Shown here piece by piece: positions 11,041 to 22,829 of a stretch of 64,000 nucleotides of DNA. Under the pieces are notes generated by a model. That model was not told where the DNA came from. It did not search any database and worked only from the letters and a program-made list of their open reading frames with translations. Source of the DNA: Loxodes magnus. Taxonomy: Eukaryota > Ciliophora > Karyorelictea > Loxodida > Loxodidae. The stretch's first letter is position 1. The number at the start of each line of letters is the position of its first letter. The stretch lies in the NCBI GenBank assembly GCA_946699065.1, contig CAMPDV010001480.1:1-64000 (forward strand). The letters are read 5' to 3'. The position numbers and the translations under genes are program-made.

Positions 11041-14000
11041 AAAAGCAAAATATCTAATACATATTTCTTCCATTAGAATCAACTGGAATAGGAAAATTTA
11101 AATATTAAAAATATTTAACAATATGATACTACTAATTAAGTAAAATCCTGGAAATTATAAGAAATTGGCATAATTCCTAAACATACTAACACCTTATTCA
11201 TTACTTAATTTACCAGCTTTTAGTAATTGATTAACTGTTTCAAAATAAAAATAAAGAAAGAGTGAAAATAATTAAAATGAGGTAGATTATTAATAGTAGA
11301 CTAAATAAATAAGATAGCATCATATATTTGAAAATTTATAGATATAAGATTAAAAGAAATTGCTAATAAATAGGTACCAATTGGAAATTACAATATAATA
11401 TATGTTGGTGCCTTAGGATGAATACTACCAATAAATGAAATTTATTATATTGATTTAAAACAGTTAAAGATTGTTCAGATTTAATAGTTGGATTGTTATG
11501 TTCCAATTTAATAAATATAATAATTTACTTACGATAAGAAATAAGGTAATAAATTAAGAATTTTATTCGTTCATATGATTGCTGAAAAACTAGAAATTAG
11601 CAGAGATTCATTCGTTAATAAACACATTGATAGATAATCCTAGATCTATTGTCAGCAATAATTTAAGTAAAGTAAATTTGAATGGAGTTTGATTAAATAA
11701 CTTTTGATGCGAAGATGATTGTATATGCTTCCAAAATATCAGATAAGATAAATGAAATCATAAAGTAAGTTAGATTATGCTTAACGTACTTTTAGACATT
11801 CATATCTTTCTTGTATTTTTAAATATTTAATCTTATAAATGAATCTATATATAAATTAATATTCTAGTCTACCACTCTAGCAATTAAAAAACAGGCTTCT
11901 CATTTTAGTCTATAAAGCTAAATTTGTAGCTTTTATTATTATTGCAGTTTAATGTATTTATTTAAAGATATTCCTTCAAGAAAGATCTACTTTTTGAGCT
12001 ACTTAAATCTATTTTTTAAATAAAATTAGGTTTTTTTCTTACTTTTATATAATAAAAAATAAAGACATTGAAGATTGTAGCATATTGGCTTAATTTACTT
12101 ATGATTTCATCTGTAAGAAAAATAAATAAAAATAGAAATTAAATTTTTGATTTTATCTTTGAACTATGCTTATAGCAGATGTTGAGGCTTTTCTAAAAAT
12201 TGGATGAGAGAATAAAAAGCTTCAAATGTAAATTTACTAACAGATATAAGAGTCTTTCGTGGAACTGTAAGCGGGTCTGAATTTTATACCAAAACGAGAA
12301 GAAAAACCAAAGGTTTCTTGGTATAATGAAGAGACAGGATAAACATGTTAGCAAGATTAAACTCAAAAAGAAGTAGCAATCGATGAAAAAATTTGTGCTC
12401 CATAGAGAATAAAACTGTAAGAGTAAACCAAAGAAAACCATTAAGTTTTGCAGTAAAAAAGCTTTTAAAGCAAAATATTATAATCCACATTAATTCAGAA
12501 AAGATTGACAATAAATAGAGTGAAGCCAAATAAGTTAGCAACAGCTAATAGAATGAATAGCGATATTATAAATATAGATAGAAAGATATAGAAGAAATGA
12601 ACATCCTTTTGAGTAAAAGCAGAGAAAGTAAGCGGGCATTTTTTACATAACCTCTAGAAGGTAATTGAAACTAACTCTGACTATTTAGAAGAGTATAAAA
12701 AATTACGGAATAACACAGAGCTTAAACAATTGTGCATATACAAGATATGAAGGAATAGGCAGAGATAGGTAAAATTTACTATTTTAAGGTGCAGATTTAT
12801 AAAAAAGCCTTTTCATTAGTAAATGAGAGCTAAAATAAAGAAGAACAAAATAAATTTCTGAAAGGTTTACATATTTGTCGAGGTGATAAACACTTAGATG
12901 TTACGATTCAGGGAAAAAACAATTGCCAAATAGCAGAAAAATAAAATTATCCTTATTTTAAGAAGGAAACATCAGAAGAGTAAGAGAAAAGGAGCTTAAT
13001 GGAATTCTATTATTTATTAATTTTTAGTAAGGAAAAAGCATGGTAAAACTACATTCTTTTAGTGATAGTAATTATTTTGGTATTAGCTGGTCTAATATAT
13101 GGCTTATATTAATTAATTAAGTTTATAACTAATATAAGAAGCTTAATAGCAAATAATAAATCTTTGTTTTCTATTATTATTTTGACTTATTTAAGTTTAG
13201 CTAATTATTACTTTTAACAAAATGTTTTAATACCTTCTCTATATTATATTAAACAAACACTATCAAGTTTATAATTATCAAATAAATGCTATTCGATACT
13301 TATTAGTAAATAAGTATTAGAAACCCTCAAAATGGAATTGATATTTTAGCTTTATTCCTAGTTATATTATTTCTTAAGAATCTTACTAATCTTCACTTTT
13401 AATCTAACATATTATAATTATAAAGTCGTACAATATTATTCAAGTCTGTTTGCTAATAGCCTATGGATAAAAGAAATAATCATTTAAGGCTCTTTAGAAT
13501 TTTCCACCTATTGGGTAAATCTTTTGCGAAAATTCCAATATTGATAGAATTTGTATTCCAGGAATTTGTTTGAAGGATAAAATTTTGTATTAGTTTTTTT
13601 AAAAAAGTCTTTAGCCTTTTTAGCATTATATTGTTTAATAACCAAAAATATAATAAATTAAGCATATTAACTATTTCCACTATAAAATTAAAAGTTCTAC
13701 AATAGTATATAGATGTGCTATTACTAAGATACATGGTTAATAATTATTTAAATGTTATAAGTATATCTCTTATAGTCTTTACATTAAAGCACTAAATATA
13801 TAATACTAATAAGCTGCTTTGTTAAAATAAAGGGTTGCTAATAGTCTTAGTAACTGTAATATAATAATGCTAGGCTATTAAAATTAGGATATAGTGATTA
13901 GTTAATTAAGCTAGGTTGTTAATCTTATATCCTTGCTACTTTAATATCTAATTATTTGTCTATTTAGGTTAAAATAAGTTGCTATTAAAATAACAAGCTT

Positions 14001-15681
14001 TTACTTCTTTTAAATATATTAAGGTTTACCATTATTTGTAGTTATAGTGAGTGAGGTGTAATTAGCTTACTACGTTTGAATACCAATCAGTTTAATAGAT
14101 TCAAGATAGTGAGATCTAATAAAAACCTTAGTCTAGTCTAGTAATATGTGAAGCTTAAAAACTTACTTGAAGTTGTTTATTGGCAATTCCTTTAGATCTT
14201 TATATGGTGAATAAAGGAACATTAAAGAAAAGTCAGCAAGATGAAAATTTAATTCTATTCTAATAAGAAACAGTGATCTAAAAGACAGAGTCAGATATCA
14301 ATTTCTATAGTCCAAATTTTAGTAAAAAGTAGAGAATGTTGAATGAACCAAATAATAGACACTAAGAATGAGCTTAAAATTAAGATAAAGCGAGGTATTT
14401 GGACAATCTTATATTTGTCATTAATTGCTTGACTGGTTTTGTCTATGAATTCATCTAAGAAATATTTAAAAGCCTCAAATACTTCCAAACGAGAGATTCT
14501 TATTAGTGATGTTAATTTCTCTAAGGATTGCTAAAAATTTTGAACTCTTTGATGAAGGCTGCGGAGAACATTCAATTGCTGTCTGATTTCTACTTAACTT
14601 CATTGCTAGAATTGCGATATTTTTGTAGTTAGAAATGCTTGATAAACAGAAAAATATATAGAAGACTAATCAAGCTTTGGAAGTTTTTTCGCTATATTTT
14701 GATATATATAATATTAAGCCTGATACCCGAATAAAATCAAAGAAACAGAAAAAGACGAAATACCAAAAACAAAACATTCCCAGTATGAAACTTAATCTTT
14801 AAAATAAAGTCACATCTTCAAAGATAGAAACGAAATAGACGGTTAGCTTTTAATCCAGACCTCGTTGGATATAAACGGGTAGATTTGAAAGAAACTAAAT
14901 ATAGTTTAAAGATTATCTGATAAAACCATCAGAGGTTTAGAAGAATTATTACTATGAAAGAATAGTTTGAGCTAAAGGAATTAAAAAAAGAAAAAAGTAT
15001 AGGAATATCCCATCAACGATAGATATTTAAAATTAAAGAATCTCAATGAGTCTCCTATTGCTTTTAACATGCTGAATATAACTGCCAAGTAAAGTTGACT
15101 AGTAAAAAATTTGTAACCTCCCTGCTTTCAATTTTTTAAATTGCAAGTTTAGTCTCAGAGCTAAGCTACAATGAGGAGTTTAATCTAGCAGTAAAAAGAT
15201 AATAAGCAACTTTCTTTAAAAGGGAAGAAAAAAGCAAAAAAATAATCAATTTAAGCTATAAGATTTAAGGATTAAGGAACATATATATCATTTACTTACC
15301 TAATAAGTGGAATCTGGAGCTTAAAACAAAAAACATTTGATAGATTTATTTTAAAGATTTTCGTAAAAGAAAATAGACAACTTCATATGATTCTTTTTTA
15401 GAAGATTTACATTATTGAAGCTAAGAAGTAGATTTAACTTCAAAGTAGCTGTTTGCTTATATGAATCAATTAAGATAATTTAGTTGCTGGCTTAGTTTCT
15501 TTCAGTTTATCTTCTTAAAATTTATGTTAAAGAAAGACAAACTAAGTGTAAGAGCGAGGAACTACATATCAATGAGCAGTAAATTGAAATGATTAGAGAA
15601 GAAAGCAAGTTCAAACTGACCAAAAAACAACTTCAAAGTACTAGCCTCAGAGTTAATAAATCCATTAAAGTATTTAATTGA
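11041..15681 (+). CDS. Large probable gene, multi-pass membrane protein, exon structure only partly resolved
   Basis: From about 11041 to 12768 one frame reads continuously with natural protein composition (for example LGWILPINEIYYIDLKQLK and MLIADVEAFLKIGW). A 20-nt GT..AG intron at 12769-12788 joins it, in phase 0, to a second frame (VQIYKKAFSLVNESQNKEEQ) that runs into a strong membrane segment, ILLVIVIILVLAGLIYGLY, near 13050-13115. Between about 13200 and 14350 all three frames are plausible and I cannot choose. From about 14368 the original frame resumes (NFELFDEGCGEHSIAVWFLL, then a basic region, RFERNQIQFKDYLIKPSEV) and reaches TGA at 15679-15681. The region could be one long gene or two. 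No family was recognised. TGA occurs in the body as Trp and apparently at the end as stop. Confidence 0.42.
12769..12788 (+). other. 20-nt intron (GTAAAA...TTTAAG)
   Basis: Begins GTAAAA and ends TTTAAG. Removing it links two coding-looking frames exactly at a codon boundary (TAG|GTG, read Gln-Val), and retaining it shifts the frame. The length and base composition resemble the 22-nt introns of the WD40 genes in this window, which are better supported. Confidence 0.6.
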
Positions 15682-16046
15682 TTATTTATTGGAGCATTAC
15701 TAGTTAAATTAATATATTATTAAGATTACTAGACTCAGTATCTTTAATTAAAGATAGCCTAATTCTGTATAATACTTCTTATTTATGTATCTTAATAAAC
15801 TAACAAGATACATTAAACCTTTAAATATACTATATATTTCATTCTAAGCTTTTATTTACAAGAAATTTGCTAATAAGTATCAATAAACTAATTTAAAAAT
15901 AAAATCTAGCTTTAATGCTTTTTATGGTAGTTAATATTTTAGGTTTATTTTAGCTTAGAGATATAAGGAAAATCAATTAGGGTAATATGATCTAAATTAA
16001 GAAAAGGGAAGTTAAGCATATAGAGCTTTAAAGGATTAGACTGATA

Positions 16047-16490
16047 ATGTTTTCAAAAGACTAAAGTATGAATGTTGTAGTTTTGGGATTTAAATTTATG
16101 CCTATTGAATAGTGTAGTGAATGAAGTAGCAAATTCAATCTAAGATATTGCAAAGTTGGAGAAAAAGACAGCAATTTTTATATTCCTAAGAGAATAAAAA
16201 ATAAACGTAACTGAAAACTTTTGATTTAAGATAATCAAGAAATTGAAAAACTTAAAGAGTGTGTAAAATTATGCTACTTTGAGAATTTAGATCTCGAGCT
16301 ATTGCATGAATATTTCAATCTAAATTTTATAAAAGCCATTGAATATTCTAGTTCTAGAAGGATTTACATTTTTTTGTTTTTTTCAAAAGGACAATTCTTA
16401 GATTTATAAGTTCAAAATAGACATTTTGGCAACCCACTTTGGACATGTACATTTCTCATTTAATCACAGCTTTTTTATTTAAGACTTTGA
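16047..16490 (+). CDS. Small unrecognised protein of module W, W1 copy (147 aa)
   Basis: ATG 16047 to TGA 16488-16490 gives 147 residues starting MFSKDQSMNVVVLGFKFMP, followed by a charged middle part (QDNQEIEKLKECVKLCYFEN) and a hydrophobic C-terminus. The W3 copy (60215) keeps the same frame through a 3-nt insertion near the start and through a net 96-nt length difference in the middle, which is what a protein-coding segment would show. In-frame TAA, TAG and TGA are read as Gln, Gln and Trp. W2 lacks it because that module copy is truncated on this side. No domain recognised. Confidence 0.5.
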
Positions 16491-18231
16491 TTAATTAAAT
16501 TTTAGTGACTTCTTTTTTTTCTATTTAGAAGCACTGGAATTCTATAATATTTATTCTTCTATAAAACTTTTGTTATTCTATTTTTCTTAAGAAGCACTTG
16601 TTAAACCATGCTCAATATCCAATTTGTAACTACTTGCAAACTTAAATATTTTTTAAATATCAAGCATGTCTTTTGGTTGCAATTTATTATTTTAATTTAT
16701 CCAGAAAAAAATTAAAGTTTAGCAGCTATTTCATCTAGATAGCAAATGATATTCTTAAATCTTTTAATTAATAAACTTCAATTTAAGATTTAAAACTCTT
16801 ATCTTGTAGGTTTAATTTTTTTCTCACTTTCATTATGTTTATTTAAATCCTTTCTTATTACTACTAAAGACTGTATTCTTTTTAAATTTTATGACTAAAA
16901 CTAACTAGAATTTATTATGGCTTTAATTTTAGTTTTAAATAGCTTATACTAGCTAATCTAATACTTATATTATCTCATACTTATTACAAAGAAACATATT
17001 ATGTTAAGTTTACTCTTTCTATTAATTCAGAAAATAATAATAGAAGATAGTAAAAATATGCTTTCTTTCTTAAAAAAAGCTTAAATTTTCTTAGAGCAAA
17101 CAACTAATTTTAAGAAAGAGAGTATTAATAGTGGTAACTATGTTTTTTGGATAAGAATAGAATAATAGAATTAAGTTTTTATCTTTAAATAATCTAGAAT
17201 AATTTAGGTATTATTAATTAGAAATGATAATTACAAAAATAACATAAATAATAAATATAATATTAGTTTGCTATAAAAGAGAAAGTTATCTAAATGTATT
17301 AATTATAACTAATCTAATATCTAAATTAAAGAGAAATTAATTAATAACTAATAAAGCTAAAAGGATAAAATTTTAAGTATTTTAATAGATATAATTAAAC
17401 ATATTAAAGCTTATTTTAATAATAAAATTAAATATTACTATTTAATAATTGTAAGATAAAATTAGTGATACACCATTTATAGCTAGTTTAAATATTTACT
17501 TTCTACTACTTATATTTATTACATTTATATATTTTGCTTAGAATCAACATTATAATAAATTATATTAGTTTATTATTATAAGAGAGACTTTTATAAATAA
17601 AAAGTTTTAATGAAATAGCAGTAAGAAAGTGGGCAATTAAAAGAGTTGATATTATATATTCTAAAAATGCTTTTTTAAAATAATTTTATGTTTTTTAATA
17701 TTTATTCAAACTAATTAATAAGAAACTTATTTTATTTAATTTTTTTAATTAGTAAAAAGATTAAAGAAATAATTTTTTTGATTAAAAGTAAGTGAAAAAT
17801 AATAATTAATAACAGTAGATTTAAAAGAATTGTAATATTTTATTTATCATTTAAATTAGTTTACAAAGAAATAAGGTATTCTTATTAAGAGTCTTTGATT
17901 TAAAGCACAAATAAGTTGTAACTAATAAATGTATATTAAATTTAATATAATAAAAATATAATTCTTCGTTATAAAACTTTTTAAATAATAACTTATCCTT
18001 TTATTTAAAAGTAAAAGGATATAAAATAATTAAAATTGTAAAAGTTTGTAAACTATTAGTTTAATATCTTGTCTTGTTTTAAGACAAAAATAGAAAAATC
18101 AATGTTTTAGAAGATATTTATAAGTATGCTTAATAAATAATTTAATTGTTTAATTTTATTGAAATTAAGTAAGTAAAATTTATATAGTTATTTTATTTAA
18201 ATATTTATTGAAGTAAGTTATAAAAATTAAA
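16491..18231. other. AT-rich spacer between the two W1 genes
   Basis: No gene supported. Conserved in W3 and, from 17161, in W2. The last 200 bp before the WD40 start codon is especially well kept among the three copies (for example the phrase cttatccttttatttaaaag, and tttgttttaagacaaaaa-like text), so promoter elements probably lie here, but no known motif can be named. Confidence 0.5.
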
Positions 18232-19315
18232 ATGGAGAAAAAAGAAACGGAGAAAAAAGAAAAGCAATTTACTAAAAGTATTTTTTTAAGAAAACTCTTA
18301 AGAGCGAGAAGCCACATTCTAGGGAAAATATCTCTACTTCATTTTAAGTATGAAATTCTGCCTAACTTATGCTACTAAATGTTAATAAACAAGATCGGTT
18401 ATGATCAAAGTAAAGGTATTTATTTAATATTTTTTAGACTAAGTTCTTACTAACACTTCACCTGTTTTATCGGTAGCCATATCAAGTGATATGAATTGAA
18501 TAGTATCAAGTTCAGCATATCCTGAAAATTCGATAAAGATCTGGAATTTCCAGACAGGTGCTCTCATAAGAACTATAACAGGACATACTTCCTCAGTTAA
18601 CTCGGTAGTAATCTCCTCAGGCTCTAGCTATATAGTATCAGGATCTGATGATAACACGATCAAGATCTGAAATTTCCTCAATGGTGCTCATCTAAGAACT
18701 TTGTCTGGGCATACTTCCTCAGTTAGATCGGTAGTAATTTCCCCAGACTCTAGCTATATTGTATCAGGATCTTACGATGCAACCATAAAGATCTGAAATT
18801 TCCACAATGGTGATCTCCAAAGAACTTTGTCTGGACATACTGATATAGTTATATCGGTAATAATCTCCTATGACTCTAGATATATTATATCGGGATCTTG
18901 GGATAAAACTATAAAGATTTGGGATTTCTAGACTGGTCAGCTTGTACGAACTCTTACTGGGCATTCAGGTTCTGTTTATTCGGTGATAGTGTCTAAGGAT
19001 AATAGGTATATAATATCAGGTTCTGGTGACAGTACTATTAAGATATGGGACTTCTCTTCTGTTTAGTGTATTCGTACTCTTCAAGGTCACTCAAGTTATG
19101 TATCAAGTATTCAGTTAAGTGTTGATTCAAGTGTTATATTTTCTGGTTCTGATGACAGAACAATCAAGATTTGGAACTTTGATAAGGGTGAGTGTATATA
19201 GACTTTATAAGGGCATACAGGATCAATATGGTCTATAGCATTGAGTGTTGATAATAGATGGTTGGTATCGGGAGGATGGGACAAGACGATAAGAAAGTGG
19301 AGAGTTTCGAGTTGA
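18232..19315 (+). CDS. Seven-blade WD40 repeat protein, W1 copy (353 aa, one 22-nt intron)
   Basis: Exon 1 is 18232-18415 and exon 2 is 18438-19315. ATG begins a basic 61-residue leader (MEKKETEKKEKQFTKSIFLR...). From residue 62 seven WD40 repeats of about 42 residues follow, with the usual signature hydrophobic-SGS-x-D-x-TIKIW-N/D-F and a GH before each first strand. That is the right number for a single closed propeller, a scaffold for protein or peptide binding. Trp is TGA at 18497 and 18668 and TGG elsewhere; Gln is TAG in one blade and CAG in the matching position of another. The first blade reads LTNTSP where W2 and W3 have LTGHSS, so the GH pair is lost and the blade is one residue shorter. 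TGA 19313-19315, right after the last blade, is the inferred stop. Partner and pathway are unknown. Confidence 0.9.
18416..18437 (+). other. 22-nt intron of the W1 WD40 gene
   Basis: GTATTTATTTAATATTTTTTAG. It splits a codon (G|AC, Asp). Twenty-two nt is not a multiple of three, and only removal connects the start codon to the WD40 frame. The same intron is at the same place in W2 and W3 with one base different. Confidence 0.9.
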
Positions 19316-21381
19316 GTAACTTATGATTTGACTTAATTTAATTTTACGATTAAAGATATAAGATATTGGTAATGTATTTAAATGAATGTTTAATGTTAAT
19401 AATGTTTTTAGTTATATGAAGTTTTTTAATTTATTAATTAAAAATTTGTTATATTCTTAAATATTATTGGTTTAAAAAAAAGGTTGAGTGATAGGTTATA
19501 GAAATTAGTGAGGTATGTTGATTTAAAGTGGTAATGTTTAAAAATATTAAAAATATAATTTTGTTAAATGAAAAAATGAAATAAGTTTAAGTTTAAATTT
19601 ATGCTATAAAATTTTATGGATTTATTTTTAGATTTAGTAAAAATTTCAAGTTGAGTATAAATTTTCATTTTTTTTGTGAAGTAGTTAAAATATTATTTAT
19701 AAGGTTAAAGTAAGTTAATAATCTTGATTATTAATTAAAAAATTTAATTAAGTATTTATTTTAAATTAAATTAAATTTTGTTTTTTTATTATTTATTTTT
19801 TATGATTGATTATTATTATTATTTATTATTATTTATTATTTATTATTATTAATTATTAATTATTTATTGATATTATAAAATTTTAATATTTAAGTTTAAT
19901 ATTTTTTGTTTCCGATTGGATTATAAAATTTTTTGATATTAAGTTTTTTTTTTATCATTATTTTTCAATTTTAGAGTTTAAATTTCATGAAAACAAAAAA
20001 TTTGTTTTTTTGCTCAGCGTTTTACACTACCAAAGATATCTGGGACGGAATAAATTTTTTTATTTCGGGATAAAAAATTCTAAATAGGAATAAATTTTTT
20101 GATTTCGGGATAAAAAAATTCTAAATAGGAATAAATTTTTTGATTTCGGGATAAAAAATTATAAAATTGGAATACAAATTTTGAAAGTAATTTTAAAAAA
20201 AGTTTTTAAAATTTCTTAGAAAAGCGTTTCTAAAATAATTTCGAAAATAATTATCTAAAATCGTTTTTGAAATTAAATTTGGAAATTAATTTTAAAAATC
20301 TTTCAATTTTTTTTAAGGAATTTTTTTGAAAACTTTTTTTGATAAATATTTCTGGGACTTGAAAATTTTTTTAATATGTAAAAAAGGTTTTTTTTTTATA
20401 AATAGACTTAAAGCTAAAAAATTTTGAATTTTGGGATGGTAATTTTATTTTTTAAGTTATATGTTAATAAATTTATTTAAATTTGTTTATTCTTGTGTTT
20501 AAGTTCAATAATAAATTTTTATTTTTATTTTAATATGTTTTGTTTCCGATTGGATTATAAAATTTTTTGATATTAAGTTTATCATTTATTATTATTTTTT
20601 AGAGTTTAAATTTCATGAAAACAAAAAATTTGTTTTTTTGCTCAGCGTTTTACACTGCCATAGATTTTCGGCACGGAATAAATTTAATTATTTCGGGATA
20701 AAAAATTTTAAAATAGGAATAAAATTTCAAGAAAAAATTCCAAATATAAAAGATTTTTGAAAAAATAATATGAATTAAAAAATTTATATTAAAATAGAAT
20801 TTGGAAATTTTTTTTGTTGAAATGTTTTTTTTGTAAAAATTAAAAAAAAATTTTTTTTTTAAGAAAATTTTTTGAAAAATTTTCATCAAAACTTTTTTTC
20901 TTTTTTATTTAAAAGTATATTTTTGATAAGGTTATTTATGTTTGAAATTATAAAAAATTTATTGTTTATGTTTTGGAAAAATTACAATTTGTTATTTTGA
21001 ACTTCTTTTCAAGTAAATGAAAAAATTCGCTATAAAAATTTTTAATATTATAAGAATTTACTTAAATGAAAAGGATCTCAAGAAAAAAGGAGATATAATA
21101 AAATAAACCATGAAATTGTGAAAAAATTATCCTTTTTTCGCTACAAAAGATTTTCGGGATAGATAAATCTTTTTCTTAAAGGGATAAAATTTTAAAAGAT
21201 ATGAAAAGTTTTTTAAATAACTTTTAAGAAGTAAATATAAAAAAATAAATTACAATTTTAGGAAGAAATAAATTAGTTAAAAATTTTTCTATAAGAGGGC
21301 TTAAAACTACCTTTTTAATAGATATTGCGAATTTTAAAAATAACTAACCTAAAAAGAGCTAAAAAATCTCTTTATAAAAAT
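19316..21381. repeat. Spacer with minisatellite and a duplicated ~190-bp block
   Basis: A block beginning tttccgattggattataaaa and continuing through gctcagcgttttacactacc to a cgggataaaaaat phrase occurs at about 19908-20100 and again at 20537-20720; a weaker third version lies near 21130. Inside the first block a unit of about 40 bp (aataaatttttt...cgggataaaaaattctaaatagg) is repeated three times. W2 has the same two blocks at about 40278-40440 and 40868-41040 but only two copies of the 40-bp unit. No coding sense is evident before about 21230. Confidence 0.75.
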
Positions 21382-21879
21382 ATGATCAATCAAGTAGAAA
21401 AAATGAGGTATAATGCATCTGTAATAATAAATTTTAGGCCAATTTACAAAGAATCTAAAAAAAGGAATTAAACAAGGATCTAAATAATGTATCTAACCTA
21501 ACTATATAAAATATAGAAACAAAAATTTATTAATCAAGTTTAAAAATATTCTGCTTTATTATAATAATTATAAAAATATTAAAAATTTAAGATTAGTAAA
21601 AGAGTTTTGAAAAGAGCTTACTACGACTAACTATCTGTTTTTAGTTTGCGAAAAGATGTTAATTTAGAAGAGGAAAACAAGTTTTTTAAGAAAAATTGCT
21701 ATATTAAGTATTTTTTCTCTTTAAAATTTTACTCATTCTGTAATATTAAAAGAAAAGCTTTAAAGATAAACTTTCTGATTTTAAGCAACTTAAGCATATC
21801 TACTGTGCATGTAGAAAATCGATTTTATTTATTAATCTTAAAATTTGAATTTCTAATGAAGCTATTTTATTAAAGTTGA
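21382..21879 (+). CDS. Small basic protein of module W, W1 copy (165 aa)
   Basis: ATG 21382 to TGA 21877-21879 gives 165 residues, starting MINQVEKMRYNASVIINFRP, Lys/Gln-rich in the middle (LQQLQKYQKFKISKRVLKRA) and hydrophobic at the C-terminus. The W2 copy (41722-42219) has the same length with no indel, although flanking sequence differs by several indels. One W2 change turns CGA into TGA in frame (Arg to Trp). Most differences between the two copies change the amino acid, so there is no sign of strong purifying selection. The frame also stays open upstream, and the true start could be earlier. No family recognised. Confidence 0.42.
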
Positions 21880-22829
21880 AAGCTTTTTTAAAAAATAGAT
21901 TGATTATTTATCATATAAAAAACATTTGCTAGTAAACTATATAAATAATTTGAATATATGCAAAATTATAAAAATCTTCACTTTCTTGTAAATTATCTTA
22001 TATTCCATCTAAAATAAGAATAAAATTATATTCTAATATTAAATAATAAGAATTAGCAAAATGAAAGTGTAAATAATTAAGAAATCAATATACCTTAATT
22101 ATATCAAAAAAGGTTAAAAGCTTTAATTTTTTGTATAATTAAAATAATATACAAAGTGTAAGTTAATAACTATTATAATTATATCTATAAAAAATGGGAA
22201 ATATTTCGTACAATATAAAAAGAAACATATATAGCATAATAAAAAGCAAAGTTTCTACTAAGCCGATAATGCTAATAGTACACAATTTCATAAATGATCT
22301 TAATAATGAGCTATTTTTGTTTTATTCTAAATTATTAGACAACTAAATTATAATTTATAATTTAAGCATTCCTTTAATAAATGCTTGCTTTAATATATAA
22401 TATAGTAATTTTTAATTTAAGATACTAAATATTCATAAACATAAAAATATTTAAAGTGGTTTAATAAATATGAGTTTTAAAAGATTAAACACTTATTTAA
22501 ATTTAAAATATCTTATCAAGAAATTAAATTAAAATGTTTTCATATTCATTTTCTAACTAAATAGTCATTGATTATTGTTCATTTATCTATTTGATTGATA
22601 TTTTAAAGATTGTAATTATATTTATTCATAAAGTATGATATCAACTGAAAATTGCTAGATTATTTAAAGATAAAAACTTAATTATTAAAACAATTCTTTT
22701 ATAAGATAAACAGTGATAAGATGATATTATAGCTTAAAAAGATAATTTTTTTCCTGCAAATTGATTTATAAAACAAAACTTAATTTTATATGAGATTAAT
22801 TGAAAATGTGCAAGAATTTGAGGAAATAT

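Larger units (their letters stand above)
15792..22823. repeat. Module W1: segmental duplicate shared with W2 and W3
   Basis: 15792-19735 matches 59960-64000 (W3), and 17161-22823 matches 37522-43138 (W2), all in the same orientation with scattered substitutions and homopolymer indels. Contents in order: a small ORF, about 1.7 kb of AT-rich spacer, a WD40 gene, a minisatellite-bearing spacer, and a second small ORF. The right end runs directly into a LINE ORF2 copy (22830-25575). Confidence 0.93.

Noticed and set aside
11926-11947. GTAGCTTTTATTATTATTGCAG as an intron
   Set aside because: The unspliced frame reads on naturally through it into the confident part of the gene at 12166.
12113-12135. 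GTAAGAAAAATAAATAAAAATAG as an intron giving an ATG at 12101
   Set aside because: The continuous frame without splicing is equally good and extends farther upstream; no need for it.
18764-18964. Minus-strand ORFs opposite the WD40 blades (also 39088-39333 and 63027-63227)
   Set aside because: They recur only because the blades are repeated; the plus strand carries the clear propeller motifs.
19799-19870. CRISPR or other spaced array in the TTATTATT-rich tract
   Set aside because: It is simple-sequence repeat without distinct spacers, in a eukaryotic genome.
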